DNA from: Rhizophagus sp. LPA8_4_AMF
Taxonomy: Eukaryota; Glomeromycota; Glomeromycetes; Glomerales; Glomeraceae
Direction: 5' to 3'
Length of the DNA: 20,408 nt
NCBI GenBank assembly: GCA_021464525.1
Contig: JADRCO010001309.1
Location: forward strand, 1 to 20,408
Below the pieces are notes generated by a model. That model saw only the letters and a list, made by a program, of their open reading frames with translations. It searched no databases and was not told where the DNA came from. Made by a program: the position numbers and the translations under genes. Shown here one piece after another: positions 1 through 10,580 of this stretch; position 1 is the first letter of the stretch, and each line of letters starts with the position of its first letter.

Positions 1-819
1 AGAATTCCCGATGTACTGTCATCCAAATATTTGGCCAAATGAAGATCTTCCAGAATTTGAAGAAGCGTTTAAGGAGTTAGGATGTTTTATTATAGATGTT
101 GGGAAATTGGTTGCTCGTGCATGTGATTCATTTGGTTAGTTTGTTTACATAATATATATTCCTTCTTTTTTTTTCGTATTTATTAATAATAATAATCAAA
201 CAGTTTTAACAAAGTTACCAAAAGCGGAACCAAATTATTTAGAAAGAATTATTGATGAATCACAAACCATCAGTGCTCGTCTTTTACATTACTTTCCTAT
301 TCAGACAATAAGCCAAAAGAACGATATTGATGATATTGATGATTCTTGGTGCGGATGGCATACTGATCACTCATCACTTACAGGTAAATTGGTTCGCAAA
401 AGACCTCGATCAGCTGTCAAGCCTATATGCATTTGTCTAAATTTTTTTCTTTTTATATAGGGTTAACATCATCGATGTTTGTTGATGAACGTGATCCTGC
501 TTACCCTGAAATTGGATGTCCAGACAATCAAGCGGGACTTTATATTAAGAATCGAAACGATAAAATCATTAAAGTAATAATACCAAGAGATTGTTTAGCT
601 TTTCAACTTGGTGCAGCCATGCAACTAGCATCTGCTGATAATCTTCGAGCGACCCCTCATATGGTTAAGGCTATTTCTTCTAATATAAAAAGTGAAATAC
701 CAATTAACGTTATAGCTAGAAATACTTTTGCAGTATTTATGCAACCTTCTTTAAATGAGAAAGTGGGTAATACTACTTTTGCTGAATTTGGACGAAAAAT
801 CACCAAAACCACTTTTTGA
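1..819 (+). CDS. 2-oxoglutarate/Fe(II)-dependent dioxygenase-like protein (isopenicillin-N-synthase / clavaminate-synthase-like), 5' partial
   Basis: This is the 3' part of a gene cut by the window start. Visible exons are about 2-134, 204-383 and 461-819, with GT-AG introns of 69 and 77 nt that restore one frame of 223 aa ending in TGA. The fold is a double-stranded beta-helix oxygenase using Fe(II), O2 and 2-oxoglutarate. The iron triad is visible: His and Asp in WCGWHTDHSSLTGLT, which spans intron 2, and the distal His in RATPHMV. An Arg follows in RNTFAVFMQP, the place of the 2-oxoglutarate-binding RxS/T. RLLHYFP upstream is also typical of fungal members. The ATG at 11 is probably internal, because family proteins are usually well over 300 aa. 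The substrate cannot be read from sequence. An A-rich stretch with AATAAA-like words follows the stop. The family call is strong; the physiological role is unknown. Confidence 0.85.
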
Positions 820-1043
820 AAAATAAAATAATGTATAAATTTAAATGATAAATTTAGTGATAAATATTCATGAAATACTTAATATATATTCATTAAGTGG
901 ATAAATTTAGACTTATTAACAATTAATATTTTTATCATTATTAATTAAAAATAATTAATCAATTATTATTAGAAAATCAAGATTAAAAAAATTTACGTAT
1001 AAGTCTAATTTAAATAAAATATTAAATGGGGAATAAAAACCCC
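820..1043. other. AT-rich spacer 3' of the dioxygenase gene
   Basis: No reading frame or RNA gene is visible. The spacer holds short AT-rich repeats around ATTAATTAAAAATAATTAAT and ends in a GGGG-N8-CCCC hairpin (1028-1043) that touches the inverted-repeat element at 1044. Confidence 0.5.
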
Positions 1044-1408
1044 CAGTCGATCATTAGGAATACTGCGGTGATCAATAGATTTATTTCATGGGGAATTGGA
1101 AATAATAGGCGAAGGGAAATCCCCGGGAAATAAATGGGTAATCCTCTTGAGCGTGTCACCCGTGTCACTCATTAGATTTAACATGTATTAACTATTTTTA
1201 AAAATTAGAAATTTCCCGGCTATCTACATGAGACCGGGAAATAAGTATAAACTTAGCTAATCACCTAATCACTCGAAATTAGTATGAAAATTATCATAAC
1301 GATATTTTTGACACTCAATATATTAATTAGTAGCATTAATCCCCCTGTCTCACTAAGTGATCATCAAAATCCTGCCGTAACACGTCACTGCATGTTCCTA
1401 ATCGACTG
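1044..1408. mobile_element. Short non-autonomous inverted-repeat element (MITE-like), 365 bp
   Basis: The two ends are inverted copies of about 26 bp. The left end reads CAGTCGATCATTAGGAA then TACTGCGGTGA. The right end, read on the minus strand from 1408, is CAGTCGATTAGGAA then CATGCAGTGA, so they agree apart from a 3-nt gap and a few changes. The interior is less AT-rich than its flanks and non-coding. It contains a 9-bp hairpin (ATTTCCCGG at 1211-1219 with CCGGGAAAT at 1234-1242), and CCGGGAAATA also occurs as a direct repeat near 1123. I see no clean target-site duplication, so the superfamily and exact edges are uncertain. CAGT-type termini occur in several DNA transposon superfamilies. 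Confidence 0.5.
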
Positions 1409-1858
1409 AACAATAACTAACCATTTTAAAATTTTTTATATTAATTGTCTTTTTGATCGTAATATTAAATTAATAATGAATGAATTATTATTTAATATAA
1501 CTAAAATGACACAATATAATAAAAGTTTCCGCATTCGTTATCAAATCGGATCATATCCTTGAATTCTTTAATTCTAATATATATTTATGATGATCAATTT
1601 TCATTCAAAGATTTTCATTTTGAATTATTGTTTCACAATATAAACTTGGATATATATTCAATCCTTTTTCAATTTAGATTTTTTTAAAAAAATTAAAAAC
1701 ACTATTCGTCTAATAAGAGTATATAATATTTTTTCGGTCCTAATTAAAATGTTTTGTGTTTTTATTTTTTTTTATAAATATTAAAATTATTCTTTTTTTC
1801 TGGAATTATTATTTTTTTTTTTTTGATCTTTGAAATTAAAAAGAATTTAACGTTTAAT
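1409..1858. other. AT-rich 5' flank of the ABC transporter gene
   Basis: There is no coding potential. Long T and A tracts lead up to the ABC gene. A TATATAA word at about 1720-1726 lies some 140 nt upstream of the ATG and could be a TATA element, but such words are common in DNA of this composition. The upstream part is probably promoter and 5' untranslated region. Confidence 0.4.
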
Positions 1859-4800
1859 ATGACAACAAAAAAAGAAACTGTCGGATCATCCGGTGAAGAC
1901 ACCGCAGTAGTACAAATTAACAATGATACGAATGATGCGAATATGGAGAAGGAACTTGATACAGTTCATGAAAAAGTTATAAATGAACAAGTCCATGTAG
2001 AAAATAATAAAATATCATATTGGAAATTATATCACCATGCTACGAAACAAGATTGGATTTTAATGATATTTGGTCTGATTTGTGCCACCATTGCCGGTAT
2101 CATTGTCGTAAGTATTTGTTTTTTTTTTATTTAAACTAAGCAAGAATAAAAGAAAAAATTTATAATTTTTTATATTTGTTTTTTTCTTATCTAGCCTTTG
2201 ATGATGGTTATTTTGGGACAATTAATTGATTACTTTAGTCAATTTCAAACCAGAAAAATCACTAAAATTGAATTTTTGGATAAAACCAATCATTTTACAC
2301 TTTTTTACATTTATTTTTCTATAATTGCATTTTTTGTCAATTATTTATATATGGCATGTTGGGTCGCTACTGGTGAAAGGTAAAAATCAGCAAATTAATA
2401 TCATTCATTTTTTTTTATCTTGTCTTATTTAATATAAAAATATATGGATATATATATATATTAAAAAAAAAAAAATAGAATTACTCGAAGAATTCGTGAA
2501 CAATATTTTCGTGCGGTCTTAAGACAAGATATCGCGTATTTTGATAAACTTGGTGCTGGTGAAGTTACTACGAGAATTACTAATGATACTAATTTAATTC
2601 AAGATGGTATTAGTGAAAAAGTTTCAATGGCATTTTCCGTAAGTCTTTTAAAAATCTTTTTAACCCATTTTTTTTTCTTCTTTCACCTTCTTCTTTACTG
2701 CGCCACTAACTATAAATATATATTTTTTTTCTTAAAGTTTACAGTGCAATTTTTCGCGGCTTTTACGATAGCATTTGTAATAAATTGGAAAATGACATTA
2801 GTAACCTTTATTACGTTTCCTATGATCGCGTTCTGTGGTGGAGTACTTAATAGATATATAGTTAATTATAAAAGAAAGGTTTTAGATTATTATTCTAAAT
2901 CTTCTATTATAGCAGAAGAATCAATATCTACAATTAGAACAACTGTCGCATTCTCTCAACAAAAAAATGTTTCGAAACTTTATGATTCTAAATTAGAAGA
3001 TGCTAAATCATCCGGCGTAAAATCCAATACTTTAAATAGTTTAAGTATGGGTATTAATGAATTTATTATATATTCAGCTTATTCTTTGACTTTTTGGTTT
3101 GGTTCAATTCAAATTATCAATGATGAGACAACTATAGGAAAAGTAAGTTTATATTATTATTATTTCTTTTTTTTTTTATGCGAAAATAAAATAAAATGTA
3201 TATCAACCAAATAATAATTATCCGCATTATATGTATACAGATTATTAGTGTATTTTTCTCAGTAACAATAGCAATTTTTTCTATTAATCAAATTATGCCT
3301 GATATTACGGCAATTAATAGCGCTAAAGGAGCTGGAGGAAAGATCTTTGAAACAATAGAAAGAATTCCTCCAATTAATATTGAATCAGAGGAAGGTGATA
3401 AATTAGATAATGTTAAAGGTCGAATTCAATTAAAGAATGTCTCATTTTTTTATCCTTCACGTCCCGAAACAAAAACTTTGAAGAATGTATCTTTAGATAT
3501 AGAACCTGGAACTACTGTTGCATTAGTTGGTTCTTCCGGTTCTGGCAAAAGTAATTTATTTATTGATTTTGATTAATTTTTTATTTTTTAATTCGTAAAT
3601 ATCGTTTCAATTATCTAAAAAAAAAAAATAATAATTTTTTCATCCCTAGGTACGATTGTATCCCTAGTTCTTCGTTTTTATGATCCTATCGAAGGAGAGA
3701 TTTTATTTGATGATCATACTATCAAAGGACTTAATTTAAAATGGCTTCGAAGACAAATGGGTCTCGTGGGACAAGAACCCGTTCTTTTTAATACTACAAT
3801 TGCGAAAAATGTAGCTCATGGATTAATAGGATCAATTTATGAAGATATTAATGAAGATAAAAAACATGAAATGATCGTACAAGCATGTACAATGGCAAAT
3901 GCTCATGATTTTATAATGTATTTACCTGATAACTATGAAACAAACGTAGGAGAAAGAGGATTTTTATTATCAGGAGGACAAAAACAACGTATTGCAATTG
4001 CAAGAGCGATCATAAAAGATCCAAAGGTTTTATTATTAGATGAAGCTACTAGTGCACTTGATACTAAAAGTGAAAGTATTGTACAGGATGCTTTGGATAA
4101 AGCTTCAAAAGACAGAACGACGATAGTTATAGCTCACAGGTTATCTACCATACGTAATGCTACAAAAATTGTTGTAATGAATAATGGTGAAATTGTTGAA
4201 ATTGGTAATCATGATAAATTGATTCAAAATCCAGAAGGAGCTTATTCAAAATTAGTTTCGGCACAAAAAATTCAAAATGAAGAATCAAAATCAAAAGACT
4301 TTGAAGAAGATTCTATAATTGAAAAAGATTATAGACTTTCAAAAGTTATTTCACATAGATCGTCAAAATCCGTCACCGTTGTTAATGATATTGAAGAAGG
4401 ATCTAAGTCGGAATATCGTTATTCTACTTGGGAATTAATTAGAAAAATTAGTAAAATTAATCATTCGCAATTGTATTTAGTAATTATTGGAATGACTGCT
4501 TCATTTATTTGTGGTATATCTTTTCCGGCATTTTCTATTATATATGCAAAGGTTATAGATGCTTTTACGAAACCTAAAGATGAATTACGAAAGGATTCAT
4601 TATTTTGGTCGCTTATGCTTCGTAAGTTGTTAATTTAATGCATTTTTATAAGGTGTTAAGATTTTTTTATACTTATATATATATGTTTATAACTATTTAT
4701 TTATAATTTTTTTTAGTTGCTATCGCTTGTACTATTATGACATGCAGTTTTATTGAAGGTTTATGTCTCGGAATAGCCGGAGAAAATCTCGTTCTTCGGA

Positions 4801-6436
4801 TTCGTTCAATATCATTTTCTTCAATATTACGACAAGATATTAGTTTCTTTGATAAAGAAGATAATAATGTTGGCGCTTTAATCAGTGTTTTAACATCGAA
4901 TGTAACAGATATTGGTGGACTGACTGGTGTCACTCTTGGTGCTATCTCCCGAATCTTTGCTACAATTATAGCGGGAATTATAGTTGCATTAATAATTGGA
5001 TGGAAGTTAACACTTGTAGTATTAACAGTAGTGCCTTTATTAATGGTCGCCGGTTATCTTAGATTTAAGATGATGGCGGGGTTCAAAGCACGTACACTAA
5101 AGATTTATGAAAAATCGGCACAAATAGCGTGTGAAGGAACATCTAATATTCGTACTGTCGCTTCTTTAACAAGAGAAGAAGATTTATTAAAAATATATAG
5201 TAATATGTTGGATGGTCCAATGAAAGAAGGATATCATAATGCAATATTTGGTAGTATAAATTATGGTTTTGCATCTAGTATGAATTATCTTGCTAATGCT
5301 TTGGCTTTTTGGTATGGAGCTCGTTTGGTCTGTATGGATATATAATTATTATTCATTTAAAAAAGATATTCTTATTTTTGTTAAAAAAAAAATTTTTTTT
5401 ATTGATAGTTTGCTTATGGAGAATATGATCTATTCAAATTTTATGGTGTGTTCATGGCAGGTAATATATAATTCATAATTTTTATTGCATACCAAATATC
5501 AAATGTCGTTCAACTTAAAAATTAAACGTTTTAATTTCAGTACTTTTCGGAGCGATGTCAAGTGGACGTATTTTTAGTTACACGCCAAATATAACAAAAG
5601 CAAAAATTTCAGCAGAATCTATTGTAAAATTAATTGAAAGTGTTCCAGGAATAGATTCTTGGTCTAAAGATGGAAAAAATATTGACAATGTTAAAGGACA
5701 TATCAAATTTTCTAATGTTTATTTTCAATACCCTACGCGTCATAATGTACCAGTACTTAATGACCTTAATTTAAACATTGAACCTGGTCAATTCGCTGCA
5801 TTGGTTGGACCATCAGGATGTGGTAAAAGTACTACAATAGGATTAATTGAAAGATTTTATGATGTGATAAGTGGAAGAATTCAAATAGATGGAGTTGATA
5901 TAAGTACTTTAAATGTTAATAATTTAAGAAACAATATTTCACTTGTTAGTCAAGAACCTTCTTTATATAATATGACTATAAAAGAAAATATTTTATTTGG
6001 TTGTAAATTAGATCAAAGACCAACGCAAGAAGATATTGAAAGAGTTTGTAAAGAAGCTAATATTCATGATTTTATTATTAGTTTACCAGATGGATATGAT
6101 ACTTCTGTTGGTAATAAAGGAACTCAATTATCAGGTGGACAAAAACAAAGAATCGCAATTGCAAGAGCATTAATACGTGATCCAAAAATTTTATTATTAG
6201 ATGAAGCGACTTCAGCTTTAGATTCTGAATCAGAAAAAGTTGTACAAGAAGCTTTGGATAAAGCTGCAAAAGGTAGAACTACATTAGCGATAGCACATAG
6301 ATTATCAACCATTCAAAATGCTGATATTATATTCGTTATAAAAGATGGTAAAGTAGCTGAAGAAGGTACTCATCAAGAATTATTAGCAAAAAAAGAAATT
6401 TATTATAATATGGTGCAAGACCAAAATTTGGGGTAA
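1859..6436 (+). CDS. Full-size ABC transporter, ABCB / P-glycoprotein (multidrug resistance) type
   Basis: ATP-driven exporter with the order TMD1-NBD1-TMD2-NBD2 in one chain. Exons: 1859-2107, 2195-2379, 2479-2638, 2738-3142, 3241-3550, 3650-4621, 4717-5327, 5409-5460 and 5541-6436. They join without a frame break into 1279 codons plus TAA, the usual length for this family. I chose the ATG at 1859 because the frame upstream has no other ATG. NBD1 has Walker A GSSGSGKS at about 430-437, LSGGQ at 543-547, Walker B LLLDEA with D567/E568 and the H-loop H599. NBD2 has GPSGCGKS at 1071-1078, LSGGQ at 1178-1182, D1202/E1203 and H1234. Both ATP sites are therefore canonical, unlike PDR-type fungal pumps. 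Each TMD has hydrophobic segments consistent with six helices; an acidic linker lies near 640-700. Intron 5 splits the Ser codon of Walker A. Intron 7 uses a less usual GTCTGT donor next to a 52-nt exon. Substrates are unknown; plasma-membrane or vacuolar export is an inference. Confidence 0.93.
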
Positions 6437-6610
6437 ATGAATTAATTAATGTAATTTATTATTCTTTTTAGAGTAAAAAATTAGTTTTATAATTTTTCTT
6501 TCATATCATTTTTTTATTAATTTCGAAGTTATTTTTAGTAAATTAATATACTGTATTGTTGAGACTCAATTTATAATAATAAATTTTCAATATTAAGCAT
6601 AGCTCGTATG
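6437..6610. other. 3' flank of the ABC gene
   Basis: AT-rich sequence with no frame of note. AATAAA-like words near 6576-6586 could serve as the polyadenylation signal for the transporter transcript. Confidence 0.35.
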
Positions 6611-7060
6611 TACAGTCGCGTCGAAATTAATGTCAAAAACGACAAAATTTTATTAATTTAATTAACATTTACATAAAAAAACAATTTCTAAAATGGTTAT
6701 AATGTGTTGACCCTCCCTTTAGTTTTTGCAAAGACACCAGTTATTTGTCCAAACTATCTATAACACAATGGACCCAACATTAACTCCATGATTTGGTTCA
6801 TTTGCTCAATAATTGATATTTTGGATAATTGTTAGTTTTACAAGATTATGCAACACCAAAAAAATAATTATTACCCTTATCAAAGCTCGCCAAAACTTTA
6901 TTATTTTCTTTCGTAATTGGAAAGCCTGTAAGAAAATTACTTGTGCAGCCATAATAATTTATAGTTGTCCGGAAATTTCGTCTCAAATAATTTCATTCAA
7001 TTCCTTCTTACTGCTGCGACACGTTGGCTTCTTTTAGCGAACCCATAACGTTTTTGTATA
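6611..7060 (-). mobile_element. Decayed Tc1/mariner-like transposon, 3' end
   Basis: The plus-strand edge is TA followed by CAGTCGCGTCGAAATTAATG, the layout of a Tc1 terminal repeat at its TA target. Reading inward on the minus strand, a frame ending in TAA at 6669-6671 contains KLKGGSTHY (codons 6699-6725). It is preceded at matching spacing by DSL. This resembles the conserved C-terminus of Tc1 transposases, which ends in a GG-x-T-K/H-Y motif. The frame has an in-frame stop between these motifs, and no intact catalytic DDE region can be read further up, so it is a relic. The second terminal repeat was not found, so the upper limit near 7060 is only a guess. Confidence 0.45.
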
Positions 7061-8168
7061 GCTCAGCGATAATTGTATTATGACTCAGTTATGGTACTGT
7101 GCATTTTAAAGCTACATTTCTGCAAAAATTTAATCAGGTCGGCTCGAATCACGCGATTTCGAGCAGTTTTTGAACCGATCCTAAATATAGCTGAATTCCG
7201 AATTTATATTAGCTAAAATTCTATTATGAATAAGAGAAATACATATTCTTTTAAAATAAATAAATAAAAAAGGAAATTTATAAAAATTTATTTAAAAAAT
7301 TGAGACTCCAATTGACGTAAAATTATGACGATCATGGGACCAACTATCGATTGATGACCAATCAAAGTTTTGTTAATTGATCATCATCACATGAACTACC
7401 TATGTCTTTAGTTTGACGCATATTTTTTTTGATGAAGACTCCTAATTTCGAGTCTATTTAATCATCATAAATATATATTTTGAATCGCCAAATTACCGGT
7501 GTCATAAGAATTGTAAGAACCACTTCGTGATTTTGTGGCGTCTAAATTTTTGATTGGCTCAATTGATTGTCGTGCATCTTAGAAAAAAGACGAAAAAAAA
7601 GAAAAAAAAGTTCTTAAAATATATGAAATATACACAGTATATAAAATAATAATTATTTTATTCCTTTTATAATAACATATTTAAAAGATAACTTTTGATA
7701 TTTTACACTTTAAGTGTTTATTTATTTTTTTTTTGTCAATTTAATAAAGAAATAATTTTCAAATACGCACAAATTAATATCATTACTTCGGGCAATTGCA
7801 GCAAGATATTCAGAGTAAGTAGTACAAACTATTATATTACAATCTTAGATATAGGTTAATCGATTAATTTAACCGATTAACTTAATTGATTGAAAATGCA
7901 AAATATTTTTATGAGTTTAAATTTATTTCGTAAAAAAAAAAATAAAAATAAAAATACTTCTTATTTTAAATATTTTTTTGAAATAAGCCTTTGTTTTATT
8001 TTACATCCTTATAAAGTGGCTATTTGATGAACTGAATGATAATTTTTTTACTATAAAATGTTGAGAATGTTGAAAAATCTTTATCTGGGTGACTGGATCG
8101 TCAAAGCTTGAATCTTCCACTTCTCTTTCCAAAGGATCACCATTTTTAGAATATAGACTAGAATAATC
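7061..8168. other. Gene-poor AT-rich region
   Basis: No convincing gene. There is a small hairpin around 7142-7164 (GCTCGAA ... TTCGAGC) and a self-complementary patch at 7853-7892 built from TTAATCGATTAA/TTAACCGATTAA words, which resembles in style the fold-back repeats elsewhere in the window. Part of it may belong to the Tc1-like relic. Confidence 0.4.
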
Positions 8169-8338
8169 TAGTACTTTGAAGTTTTAATTAAAATATTAAA
8201 GCAATTCAATTTGCTTGCATAAGTTGGCCAACATGATATGGTAAAGTACTACAATAAGATTAATTGAAAGATTTTATGATATAATAAATGGAATATTGAG
8301 TTAATATACACTTTAATGTTAACAATTTAGGAAAAAGT
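8169..8338 (+). pseudogene. Decayed ABC transporter fragment (NBD2 Walker A region)
   Basis: This stretch aligns by eye to 5751-5938 of the intact ABC gene, from just before NBD2 through Walker A and the following strand. The clearest part is ACTACAATAAGATTAATTG followed by AAAGATTTTATGAT, nearly identical to the gene. The Walker A codons have lost one A (GGTAAAGT instead of GGTAAAAGT), which shifts the frame. A deletion of about 14 nt follows where the gene has the segment after SGR. Similarity fades after 8338, shortly before a fold-back repeat. It is non-functional and cannot encode an ATP-binding domain. Confidence 0.8.
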
Positions 8339-8362
8339 AAGAACTTTATTTTTTGATATTAA

Positions 8363-8463
8363 GTTCGAACTGAACTGAACCAGTCGGTTCAGATCGGTTC
8401 ATCCTTTGAGCGAACTGAGCCATGGTACAGTTTAAAGTCTCGGTTCAGTGAACTGAACTGATT
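8363..8463. repeat. Fold-back repeat of GAACTGAACC / GGTTCAG words
   Basis: GAACTGAACTGAACC at 8367-8381 is followed by inverted words (CGGTTCAG, CGGTTCAT), then CGAACTGAG, and finally CGGTTCAGTGAACTGAACTG ending near 8460. One short unit and its complement alternate, so a single strand could fold into a long imperfect hairpin. No open frame is present. It lies about 25 nt after the ABC pseudogene fragment. Confidence 0.7.
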
Positions 8464-10580
8464 AAATTTTTTAAATGGAAATATATAGAATTATCTGAAT
8501 TTATATAAAATTAAATAATAAATTTAAACTTATAATATTTTATATGTTTGAGAATAATGTATTTATCAACTTACAGATATAAGTTAAATTAGAATTAATA
8601 CATACTTTCTTTTATTTTTGTTAATTTGCTTTATTTCATTTTTCATTTTTTCATTTGCTTTTTTTACATTGCTTTGCTTTATTTTTATTTTTTCTTATTT
8701 TCGTTATTTTGATTTTTTTTGATTTTTTTTTTATTGTTTTATTTATTTAATAGAAGGTTAATATTAGTTACTGTAGAATAGTATTTATTAGATAATTATA
8801 ATTTTAACGTTAACAAAGGAAATTATCTTTTTATAATAAAAAATTGTACAGTTAGATAAGAATTTAAAATGTAATAAGCTATAGGATAAATAAAAAACAA
8901 TTTTATTTTGAAGATTCACATTTCTTTTCTTGGTGGATTTCAATTGGATGTCAGTTGTTTCATTTTACGGTGTCTGAAAGAAAAATTAAGATTTGCACTA
9001 TTATCTACGGAAATGTATTATGGTACTTTATATTCATGTATAAATACATTCAAAAGATCTCATATATGATAATTTGTTCAAGACAATATCCGTTGGTTTA
9101 TGAATTTTATGAATCAAAATGACTATCAAGGTAATTTGAAGCACGTGATAAATAAACATTTCAATGAAATTTTGATGATAACTATAAGATTAAAGATAAT
9201 TATTGACATAATAATAGAATATGAAGGATAGTGTAGCAGGTAAAGAAGAAATGAGGAGACTTAGGGCATTATGTTAGAATTCGTGAAGCAATCATAATAA
9301 GGGGTATAAAAAGCTAGAGAAATTATAGGTGTGATAAATACACATTCATATATTTGCATCCACCAGAGTCTTTAAAATCCTTCAAGAAACAATAGTTTGT
9401 GATCAAACATCGGGTTTCAGATAGCATCTTACGTACAGAATCAAATTATTTTTTGCTCTACATTGAAATATAATAAAAATCATAAAATGTACGACACTCG
9501 TGATGTTAAATTAAAACTCCTTGATAAGTCTATCTACTATGCAAGTTAAACACTAATAATTTAGCTTTTATGTATTCGGTTAAATCTTTTACTGCATCAA
9601 ATATTTTTTTGAACTTAACCCCCAAAATTAATCATCCAATCGGTTAATGAGATATAAATAATCGAGTTTTTTTTAGTAACTACATAAGCGATATGCCAAA
9701 TTTAGTGATCATTTTATAAAGAGTTTCATAAGTTTCTTCCAAGTATTCAAGAACTATTATATGTAAATATTATGGATAAAGAAAATCTGTAAAAAATAAG
9801 GTTTGAAAAAAAAAACTCTTTTATCATTTAATATAAAAATATTTTTTTGTACTAAATCAGATTATGATTTCATTAAACAATATATATGTAAGAAATATAT
9901 CGCATGATTTCACGAATTTATATAAAAAAAAAAATAATAAATAAATAAAAAATAAATAAAAGTATCAATTAGAAATTTCAAAATCAAAAATAATCTAATA
10001 ATTATATATAAATGTACTAAAGTTAATAAAAAAAAATATAAAAAAAAAAATTCAAAAAAATCCTATCATTTTAATTTCAAAGAAAACTTTCATATAAATA
10101 CTTATAGAACATGAAGTTTAAATTCTTAAGGAAGTTTAATAAAGTAATGAAAATGACTATGTAAAAAGTTTTTTTTTAGTACAAACTTTTATGTCGCACC
10201 ATTTTTTATGATTTGTTAAATCACCTGATCGCACCAGTATTCGGGTGAAACTAATCCGAAACATTACGCCCAATGACCGAGGAATGCATTTGTAGATCAT
10301 TTTGGCGAAACTTAGTTTCATCCGAAGCATTAGATCGAAAGCGGGAGATAAATGGATCAGCTTAGACAATTTGTATAACGTAGTACAATTATGCGCCTTC
10401 ATTATTAATATTTTGATTTACATATTAATAATTCTGAAATTTTACTTTATATATTCTCATTAATGAATATTATTTCGATTAACTAGATCTCTTCTCTGTT
10501 TACTTTGTTTACTCTAGATTATAACCTACATATATAGCTAAGAAAATTATAATCTACTGTATATAATCTAATTAATTATC
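8464..10580. other. Long AT-rich intergenic region
   Basis: I see no supported gene. Most of it is very AT-rich with long homopolymer runs and T-rich blocks (8600-8740). A minus-strand frame at 10157-10402 (81 codons) sits in a locally less AT-rich patch, but its product is not recognisable. The last hundred bases probably form the promoter of the kinase gene; I can identify no defined element there. Confidence 0.4.

Noticed and set aside
1823..1858. Upstream extension of the ABC transporter frame
   Set aside because: It contains no ATG, only a TTG at 1823 following a T tract. The ATG at 1859 is the first usable start and gives the expected family length.
7055..7155. tRNA-like A-box (TAGCTCAGCGATAA) and B-box-like (GGCTCGAATC) words suggesting a tRNA-derived SINE
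   Set aside because: The spacing between the two words is too long for a tRNA, no acceptor or anticodon stem can be drawn, and no A tail or target duplication is visible.
8001..8183. Minus-strand open stretch with a plausible amino-acid mix (LDYSSLYSKNGDPLEREVEDS)
   Set aside because: It has no start codon and no recognised family. Frames of this length occur several times by chance in 20 kb, and its upper end overlaps the ABC pseudogene fragment on the other strand.
10157..10402. Minus-strand frame of 81 codons in a less AT-rich patch
   Set aside because: No motif, no convincing splice partners and no family resemblance. It may be a transposon remnant but cannot be supported as a gene.
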